This document shows, one piece after another, positions 55,409 to 64,000 of a DNA stretch of 64,000 bases (position 1 is the first letter of the stretch; each line of letters starts with the position of its first letter). This DNA comes from Tubiluchus corallicola (lineage: Eukaryota > Priapulida > Priapulimorpha > Priapulimorphida > Tubiluchidae): the NCBI GenBank assembly GCA_030141605.1, contig JAQGDQ010000331.1, positions 124,001 to 188,000 on the forward strand, given 5' to 3'. The notes below the pieces were generated by a model. It was not told where the DNA came from, ran no database searches, and saw nothing but the letters and a program-made list of their open reading frames with translations. A program made the position numbers and the translations under genes.

Positions 55409-58400
55409 ATTTGTTATTATTCAATAAAAAGGAAAACGTCGAGTAAGCTCAACACGTTTTAAAATCTATAATGCAGCTCAGTTTTTCTTGTTTGACAGCC
55501 CATGTAAACACAGGTTCGTGACAATGGCACATAGTGTTTTAAACGACAGTTCCCTGCAGTTTGGCAGAAAAAAACAAATAGGCGAGCAACCAAAAATGCT
55601 TCGCATTCTGGACTAGTTTTTTGTAGTTGCAAATTTTTTCCAACATTTTTTCATTTGTCTGTGAACGAATTTCTAAGCATTGCGAAATGAGATATTTTGA
55701 CTAGGATAAGAGTAGTATCAAATTAAAGCCTTACACTCTTGTTGATACTCGTTCCTAGTAAGAAAATGCCGCATTTATCCGCTTTTGCACATCTTAGGGC
55801 AGACTGTAAGGACGATTATGTTGTGGTGTCGAAAAAATTCAATTTTAAATTGTCAATTAATTAATGAATATAGGTTTAGTAATAATGTTCGTTATTTTGT
55901 TACAGTGTTACAGTATATGTTTTTACAAGTTTATTTTATTGCGTTTAATAGAAAGCCATCTATAGACGTGCTTACGTCCTTTGTACGTGTGCATTTGTAC
56001 TGGTTGTAATTTTATTTGTTTTAAAAGAATTTGGCTTTACCGACTCTAATTCTCTAAAGAAAGGTTTGTGTTGTGTGTAAGGTTCTCGGGCCTAACTGCT
56101 TAGAAATAATAATTGATCTAGTTGTTTAAGATACATTATGTATACTTTAGTAAAATTAATATCGAGCACCATCTGTCAAAAAATTCAGTCAGTTCCTTTA
56201 AGAATGTTTGTTGGTGTACCCACGTATTTGATTTTAAGCAAGTAATGCTATTTGGACTGTTCGTAAGCTTTTATTTTCGACTGAAGATATTTCCTGTAAA
56301 ATAAGCACGTGGAAAGACTTAAAATAATATTCAGTTCTGCCCTTTTGCGCAGCTTCTTTTATCGCAAGTTATCAATCGCTGTACTGTAAGTTAATGGCTT
56401 TGGTGAACTTGTAACAGACCTTTACTTTTAATTAAACTTGCTAGATATTCTAGGCATATGTTGATAAATGACTTTATAATAACGAAGTTTGTTGGACATT
56501 GAACGCTTCTTTTGTCTTGTTCGTTATTCATTTGTAGAAATTCTCTGTCAACCAAATTCCAAGTTACTTGTTTGTCCTTGTTACAAGTATTTGTACTTAA
56601 AATAACTAATGATTGTGCATGTAGGTAAAATCTTACTAACACAGTTCCGGGTTCATTGGTTTATATAATATTTTTATTTTCACGTTATTGTTTCTTATTC
56701 AAGGACTTGTCGTTGACGTATTACAGAAATCTTCCTATTAAGCTGGTAAACGATCTAAACAACATGCACATTTTACCGCTCTGTATTAGTTGTTTTGTGT
56801 TTTGAAGGAAAGAAAAATAAGCAGGATTAGCGAGTTTAATACTTAGCTTTGTGGTTTGGTTCTAGCTAATCAGATTTAACCTAGAATAAAGCCTTTCAGT
56901 TATTATCTATATCTGTGGAATTTAGTTCACTGTTCCAATAAAATGTTCAGAGTTTGATACTTTGTAATAACCAAGTTCTTCAAAAATTAAACATTTTAAG
57001 AATGGTGAAGTATTGTTTTTAATACATCCGATAGCTTTTAATCGTTGAAAGTGGTCTTGCACGATTTTATCAATATTTTGGTTGTATGCACAAAATTTTC
57101 ATTGTATTTTAGTCAGCGCAAAGCCATTACAGCAGTAAATATAAAAATTGTGATTTCGTTTAAACCAGAGAATCAGGATCTTACATAGTAGCGCGTGCTT
57201 GTTAGTGAAAGAGGAATGGCTATAACACTGTATAAACAAGCTATAGTGGACAAATTATCCGAGAATAAATTTCGTGTAAATACGCATTATAGAATGACGG
57301 TTCCAAAGGTATTCCAAAATACCTTGTGTCCAAATTACTTGTGCTTCGTGGCGAAGCATCATGTGTCCACCGAAATGTCTTTAGCCTTTACCCCGGATTT
57401 ATTAATTGAGGCAATTTCATAATATAAGCATTTGTACTTGATTCACTGACATGTCACAACTGAAATGTGACTAAATTAAGTAATTACAAAAAAATCCGGA
57501 TTTGCTGCTGAGCGGAGCCATTTCATACATCTACCTATAGAAATGGGCTTAGCCTTTTTGTCTGGGTAACCTAGAAGTAAAAACTGGGGGCTTCAGCGGC
57601 AGCATTTGTTTGGATTTTACAGAAAAGCCAGTTTGTCTGTTATGAGCCCTAAGCCCCTGTTTAGGTGAGGGTAACCGAACGGCTCACCAAAACATACCAG
57701 TCACCTAAACAGTAGGGTGGTTCGAAAAAAAACTTCTTTTCGCCAATCAACTGTAATCATATAGGGATTTATGAGACTTGACCTAACTAAGAAAATGCCC
57801 AATTTTAATTTTGCTTGAGTAATGGAACACCTTTTTTCAGGTCAAACTTTGGTGAAAGCGTGAATAATAACAGATAATACCGATCAGTATAAAATAAAAT
57901 AAAAATCAACAATTAACTGGAATCACTCGGCGATTTAAGAGACTTAACTGGATTAAAAAAGAAACTGTTTTATTTTTATTTAATATGGCTATTAGTAATA
58001 CATTCTACAATTTTGCGAAAATGCTAATAATAGACGTTTTTACATTCTTTATTAAAAGTCATTGCAATAATAGAATTCAAGTAATACTGGTGAAATTATT
58101 TTCGTGATAGGTAGACCTACTGTAGATGTTTTTCAGTCTTTTTTCTAACTGATCTCTATGTTAACTTAATTCACACTGGAAAAGACACAAGAGTAAAAGA
58201 TGCTCACTAGATCAGTAGTTGCTGCAAAATCAAGGAATAGAAAATAAAAAGTACAACAAACAAATGGCAATTACACAGGTATTTAACAAATGTGTTTGGA
58301 ATAAGAAGTTGCTAAATTTTTATGTGATTTGATTATTAGAAACACTTTTACTTCCTGATCAAAATTTGACAAAACTGACGACTGTGGTGTTATTTAATTG

Positions 58401-58800
58401 ATACATTTTTTTTGTTTAAGACAGCATTTTATTCGCAATGAATTTTGTAGTTTTTCTTTGAACTAAATTCGGGCATTCCAAAGATAATTAAAGTAAACAT
58501 ATCGACATAAGTTGAACATTGAAAGTTTACTGTATTAAATAATAAATAAAAATGATGGATTTTATTGAAAGTCACAGCATTGCAGCAATAACAGAATACA
58601 AGATTGGAATACTATAAAAATAGATAAAGACGACTAAAGCAAAACTATATAAGCAATAAAACATGAAGTTTTGTACGATACATTGCTTACAAGAAAACAT
58701 CGAGAGAAATGACATCTCACGAAAGGTATCTTTTTAGTATTGTTTACTAAACAGTAATGGCTCTAGGTCACTTTGGCAGCTGACTTGTATATCCCTAGCT

Positions 58801-59157
58801 GTTTACCAATCTGCCAATCTACCTAACTTCCTACTTGCTTGCCCTCCTGCCTACCTACCAAAACCGTTCAGACATGTGGCATATTGACACAAGGCACGTA
58901 GGTTTGAAAAACACTGTCCTGTTCCATTCCATTACATTCAGCTCCATTATATTATGTTCCTGACCGATTTATTCCACTCTGTTCTGTTCTGTTCTCCTCG
59001 GCTGTGTTCTTCACAACAAGAAAGTTAATCAGTCTGTTACTGACCAAGTAAGTAATGAAGTAAGTAGGTAGTCAGGCAGGCAAGCAGGCTAGTTGATTGG
59101 TTTGTTGGGAGGTAGGTAGATACTGGATAGGTAGGCAGGTAAGCATGAAGGTAGGTA
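58801..59157. repeat. Satellite-like block of CTAC/CTGC units in opposite orientations
   Basis: The left part (58801-58860) is a loose array of CTACC/CTGCC units. The right part (59047-59157) is the complementary GGTAG/GGCAG array, so the two halves form a diffuse inverted pair. Between them lie TTCCATTACATTC and GTTCTGTTCT simple motifs (about 58918-59000). Confidence 0.6.
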
Positions 59158-59207
59158 AAAGCTGACAACCTCCCTTGCAAAAAAAGTTTTGGCACTGCTT
59201 GAATCGT

Positions 59208-59408
59208 CCACTGCCCAGGAGCCACTGTCCAAGCACCACAGCCCAAGTGTTCGTTGCCCAAGTGTCCTACTTCCCAATTGTCTAGTGCCCAAATGTCCAC
59301 TGCCTAAGTGTCCGCTGCGTAAGGGTCCACTGCCCAAATGTCTACTCCCCAAGTGTCCAAGGGTCCACTACAGAAGCGTCCACAATGCCAAAATGTCCGC
59401 TAATGTGA
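59208..59408. repeat. 15-bp minisatellite, about 13 degenerate units
   Basis: The consensus unit is CCACTGCCCAAGTGT, with variants such as CCACTGCCTAAGTGT and CTACTCCCCAAGTGT and a few length changes. As 15 is a multiple of three, both strands stay open and give pentapeptide repeats (plus strand LPKCP-like, minus strand G-L-G-rich). These are by-products of the repeat and are not called as genes. Confidence 0.85.
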
Positions 59409-60780
59409 TAGTGATTACATTGTAAAACACAATGACTGAGATTCAACCACCTTGAAAATTTAAGATGTGCGTAGAATTTTTTTTATAATGCATGTCATTG
59501 AAACTTTCCGAGTGGCGGTTAAAATTTCCTGGAAAACCTAAAGCAGATAATCTTCACTAATTATAATTTTATTGGTGCGATAATGATCTAAATTTAGTTA
59601 CCCGCTGTTAGACTTTGTGGTTTTTGTGGAATGGTTGGCTTGCATATTTTTGATAAAGTTGATATATCGTAATTTATTATGGAAGTTTTGGCCAAAGTTT
59701 ACAATTACCCACACACAAGAAATTAGTTCGAGAAGCGGATTAGGTTAGGGTATTTAAATTGTTCGGGAAATTGTAAACTTCTTCCAAAGTTTTCAAGTTT
59801 GGGCACTAGATAAAACAACGTGTATTATGACAGTATTGTAGATGTTTGCGAATGCGATGCTACTACAATGTTATCTTACAACCAAGGTTTGTTTTTAACT
59901 CTAATGTAAAAACTAACAAGCTAATTGGAGAAAAAAAATATTGACGCTCGGGCGAATCATGTAGTTTTTTTGCCATTACTTTATTTCTTAATAGAAAAGA
60001 CAAATAAATGTGAACGTGTGATTTCTGATGCAGTTTTGCTACGCAGTGCGTCCAGTTTCGTGAGGACTGAAACTCGTCACTCCGAGACAGCTGTCTATAG
60101 TGGGATGAAGATATTCGTATGCCCGCTCTTGTGCGTAAACTTTGGTGAAAACCTGAAGGCACCCCACTGGTAAATAGTTCATTATTATTTCCACTCAACG
60201 AGTGATACCCAACTGCTGGCACGCGCCACTCGTAATGAGTTGGCAACGGACGGGGTTATGTCGAATCACTCCAATGTGCTTCATGTGTTGCGGAGATCTT
60301 ACAATCATAACTGCTAGACTGCGGATCAGGCGTGCAGTAGTAGTGAGCTCTAACATCTTGCTAAAGGAGTGAGGAATTTATCACAGTCGGTATGAGTGGG
60401 TCATCTTAGTGAAGTGTGCAGAGGCGGAAAATATGACCTAGTGTTCAGTGTGCATGTTTTGTTGAGAAATTCTGCTGTTTGTGAAGTGTACTCAAGTGTA
60501 TTACTGCGTTTTATGTGCATTTCTTAGTCAAGGTAGCCAAATACACAGCGACTTGCGTGGAAAGCAGTTAAAACAAACTTTTGTGACAGTTTCTGTTTAA
60601 TTGCCTGAATCACAAATCTAATGCATGTTCCTCGCTTTTGATTTAAAATTTTTGTGTTCGGTTTATTAAAAACGCATAGTAAGGAACGGTGTAATTTACA
60701 GTGCTTTGAAATTGTCTGCTAAATTTGGATTAAGAAATCGCATTAGGCGCTTGGTTTCCAGAGCAACTAATCATTTAGTC

Positions 60781-60845
60781 ATTGGCCGAGTCACGTGACG
60801 AATGCAAATCAATAGTGCATCTTGCTCCAATGAGTGATTGGTCAG
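60781..60845 (+). promoter_or_regulatory. Promoter-like cluster: CCAAT boxes, CACGTG E-box, octamer
   Basis: Within 65 bases there are ATTGG (60781-60785), the palindromic E-box GTCACGTGAC (60790-60799), the octamer ATGCAAAT (60802-60809), CCAAT (60827-60831) and ATTGG (60837-60841). The cluster lies about 330-390 bases before the ATG of the exon at 61173, in a GC-richer stretch. The dense cluster supports a promoter for that gene; factor binding is inferred. Confidence 0.5.
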
Positions 60846-61172
60846 TAATTGTTAATTATCCAGTCGCTTCGTTCAGGCCAAATTGACGAGTTCCTGTGCA
60901 AAGGAAGCTTGGAGAGACTCAATATTGAACTGAGGCGATAGTATAACTGTATTTTGAAATTACAGTCTGTATGTAGTACTAGAAACTGGTGATTTTATAC
61001 AAAGGCGTTTATATATATGAAACACTATATATGAAACACATATAGAATATTGTGTTGTCACAATGTGATACGTCAAGCAGTTACTAGATTGTTCATTTGA
61101 GCATAACAATTATCGTGACATTTCTGTATCTTGAAAAATTCAGTGTTGAAGCGTTTGTCATTCTTAGGGATC

Positions 61173-61379
61173 ATGGGGCTCACATCTTCAAGATCTCACA
61201 GTGAGAGTAAACAAACTATGAGCAATATTTTACATGACAATAACAGCAGTTTAGATCGTTCTGAGAGTTTAATACGTAAACAAGATCGTGTGAATATGGT
61301 ATTCGCTCCAACTAAAGCTATCACGGCTCATATACTGGACCAAATTGTTGATTGCAGAAAAGCAGACAAAATATATAAG
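61173..61379 (+). CDS. First coding exon of unidentified gene, N-myristoylation-like start
   Basis: The exon encodes 69 residues from ATG 61173 to TATAAG followed by GTAACG, in phase 0. The rest of the gene lies beyond the window or in exons I cannot recognise. The start MGLTSSRS fits the N-myristoylation pattern (Gly2, Ser6), with a basic residue at position 7, suggesting membrane attachment. A Ser/Asn-rich linker follows, then a more ordered segment (FAPTKAITAHILDQIVDCRK) that looks like the beginning of a folded domain. The frame is open 14 codons upstream without another ATG, so 61173 is the best start. The promoter-like cluster at 60781 supports it. I do not recognise the family. Confidence 0.55.
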
Positions 61380-64000
61380 GTAACGATATCATTTCTAGTT
61401 TGCATTAAATGAATTCAGATCTAGTGATTCGTTGACTTACTAGTGAACATTTAATTGACGCCTTTCTCCTTCAAGGAAACTCAAATCACTAAATCTGGAT
61501 TGCGTTTAAAAAGAACAATCAGCTTACATTGATTTTGACTTTCCTTGCTCATTAAAATGTAAATGTTTTTGAAATATAAAACATAGTTGAAATTTTGACG
61601 AAGAAAATAAGCCAATGATCAGATGGTTTTGGTGCATCGAAAGCTTTTAACCTTCATTTTATAAGTTGTACTTTTGTGATTTTTCGTTGTGTTAAAAGAT
61701 TTTATGAGCGCTCAGAGTAGATATCAACTACGTCTGTATCATGTAATTCACGTAATGTTTATGTTTACGTCTGCATGTCTGCGGTAGGTATTGCAAAACA
61801 TCATGCAGTTTCCGCTAAAATACTGAATGAGGCTCTGTACTCAGGTGGTTTGAGTTTGAACTACACATAGAATGCAGAAATATAGCAAAAATTGTTTGCA
61901 AATCGTGAATAGTGCGCATATCAGGCAAACTGTACTCTAATTGCTAAACTGTAAGGTATCCTAGGAAAAAACGTCGTTAGTTACGTTTGTGAAACGTAAA
62001 TATTACATTGTCATAATTCACAGCATATATAACAAAGTAATTAACAACAAAAAGAGACATCCAAAGTGGTTATGATAATAAAAAACAGTGCAAATGCTTT
62101 TTATTTTATGACACATTTTCAAGAACACAATGAATAATGTTTGCTTTACCACCATGAGCTGAGTGCGTGTTTAAAACAAATACTGTTTTCTAATCACATC
62201 AACTTTTTCACTTGTGATTTCAATTTAATAAATTATGTTGAATCTACAGGCTTTTCAGCTTGCTGTATACCATTGTATCTACTTAATAAAAATAAATACT
62301 TATCGTTTATGTAGGCGATGCAGTAATTTCGTTCATATTAATTTTAAGTTAGTTATTCTAATTCCTGGCTGAATAATGGCAGATGTTTAGCTGCTGTTGC
62401 TGTTACCAGCTGTATGCTTTGTCTAATTTGAAGACGCTAACCAGTCGGGTCGGTGGACATTAATTGATTCTATTGTCGTATAGTTCAGGTCAAAGGTTTG
62501 CAATTAATACTCTGCGCATAGAATAGTAGTTCTTCTTTTCCAATGTTGAATGAAACACCATTGTCATCAAATCTAGGTTTATCTGTTTTCATAGACGATT
62601 TGTACAGTTTATACGTGAGAAACTGCGACAATCATAGATTAAGCGAAAATTTTAAGTGTAAGACCTATTTACTACTAATTGACTTTTTCAGTGTAGTAAA
62701 GTGATTGAGAACTGGTGAGCGATTAGAGCGCTTACAGATTAAAGCGATTTATATATCGTATTATTTGGTTTAAATTATTTTAATTGATGAACCAGCATGT
62801 GGACCAATGTAGCATATCATTTTTTATACAAACAAGTTTTTAGAACGCAAAAAGAATAATAGCTTATAAAGCTATAGGTCGTTGAGCGCGTTAGTGCCCC
62901 GTAATCTTCCGTTTGGCCATCATGTTGTTAAAAGACCAAACTTAAACAGACTCATGTCATGAGACTGGAGGTCAGAATTTCTTTGTTGGTGGTTTGTTTT
63001 TGTGCTAAGTTTCGCGACGGTCAAACTGTGCAAATGTTGATTGTACAAGGTTGTTTGTGTAAAGCACGCTAATGTCGCTGACTTAACGCAAATCGAAATC
63101 ATATACCTTGCAGTAAGATATGTTAGGTAAATATAGAACAGTGTTTTGACAGTAAGTACTTAAGCAGAATTTATAAAGCCAAGTTCCGCAACAATATCTA
63201 GAGTACTCGAAATCTGTAACAGATTTCGCCAAATTTGGTCCGAAATCACTAACTGAAATAGATCAGCTTCTTATTAAAAATTCGAAAAGTTAAAACCACG
63301 TTTTTGGAACAGACGCCATGGACAAAAATGTTTATTAGTTTATTGCTTTGTTGTATAATGCACTTTGTTCAAATTTCTATATTTATCTAGATCGGCATGC
63401 AATATTATGTAATATGATTGTACGCCTTTAAATTTTGACGCTAACATTTTTCTTGTTACACAACATTTTCTTAATTCTACCGTTGTAAACATTCTCCTTT
63501 AATATTGGAGGTATGACAGTATTTTGTTGATGTGTCTGCTTTTGACTAATTGATCAGTCAGCGTGCCAAAGTATGTTGACAACAAATATTGCAGTTTTAA
63601 GCCAGTCTTTTTGAGAAGGCCAATAAATATATAATAAGCAAAGTGACGAAACATTTTATAGCAGCTTTTAAAAATAAATTGTAAATAACAGTACATGTAT
63701 CCTCAGGATTCTGTAATTATTGTATCAAATTATTTAAGAAAATAAACACTTAATCAATGATACATTTTATCAGTCTCGTTTTTGTTAAGAAATGTATGCC
63801 CCTTAACTTACACGAAAATAGATTTGTGGTATCGCCAGCCTTCCGTGATAGTATAACCAGTTATGCAGTAATGACTTTTGATCAACAGATCCTTCGTAGT
63901 TTGTAAGACACTTACGTAAAGTAGATCTGTTAAGGTCTGGACCTGCTAATGTGCCACGAGTCAAGTGGGTTTTAAAGATCCTTACTATGTAATGTGCACA
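61380..64000. other. Presumed first intron, nothing recognised
   Basis: AT-rich sequence downstream of the donor at 61380. There are no convincing exons, repeats or RNA genes that I can see up to the window edge. Confidence 0.4.

Larger units (their letters stand above)
47354..61172. other. Long stretch without recognised coding exons
   Basis: Open frames here are short and not family-like on either strand. Apart from the repeats listed separately (47631, 50650, 52222, 55319, 58801 and 59208) I can support nothing. Part of it may be intron of the gene starting at 47306. From about 60240 the GC content rises towards the promoter at 60781. Confidence 0.45.

Noticed and set aside
57195-57422. 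75-codon plus-strand frame
   Set aside because: It starts at a non-ATG codon, the composition is not distinctive, and neither splice sites nor neighbours support it.
59037-59425. Frames on both strands with pentapeptide repeats
   Set aside because: The 15-bp minisatellite keeps all related frames open. There is no convincing start context, splice site or conserved composition.

Overview
The window is nuclear DNA of an animal. It is AT-rich, genes are split into many short exons with GT..AG introns, microsatellites are common, and there are remnants of LINE, SINE and hAT-type elements. The gene content points to an invertebrate: a DHPase/CRMP gene whose short N-terminus matches the fly protein as I recall it, a USP44/USP49 orthologue, and two secreted proteins made only of a nicotinic-receptor-type ligand-binding domain. 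The last are best known from molluscs and annelids, so I lean to a lophotrochozoan, but I cannot fix the phylum from the sequence.

Left part (1-2279): the 3' part of a CR1/L2/Jockey-group LINE with an intact reverse-transcriptase frame running in from outside the window. From 2280 to 7633 there is no recognisable gene, only a MITE-like repeat and one weak first-exon candidate.

Centre (7634-29022, + strand): a dihydropyrimidinase/CRMP gene. Its common body (exons 23347-28494) can be preceded by at least four phase-0 first exons (7634-8080, 17281-17709, 19185-19331, 20558-20596) and followed by either of two homologous terminal exons (28615-28706 or 28937-29022). It keeps every DHPase metal and catalytic residue yet carries a CRMP-like tail. 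Inside its long first intron, on the opposite strand, sit two paralogous AChBP-like genes (10652-12079 and 13123-15203). Both have a signal peptide and stop at the end of the ligand-binding domain. Both lack both canonical cysteines of the Cys-loop and have that loop about three residues shorter.

Right of centre (32112-44547, - strand): a complete 14-exon USP44/USP49-type deubiquitinase of 701 residues, tail-to-tail with the CRMP gene. Its introns contain a hAT transposase fragment, a hAT-like MITE and a decayed repeat rich in GAATCG/ACCGAA words. A possible bidirectional promoter near 46940-46970 separates it from a short + strand first exon (47306-47353, MAKASLPFYAFFEKGR).

Right part (47354-64000): mostly non-coding, with a MITE, a tRNA-derived SINE, a foldback hairpin, satellite-like DNA and a 15-bp minisatellite. 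It ends with a CCAAT/E-box/octamer promoter cluster and the first exon of another + strand gene (61173-61379), whose product begins MGLTSS and continues beyond the window.
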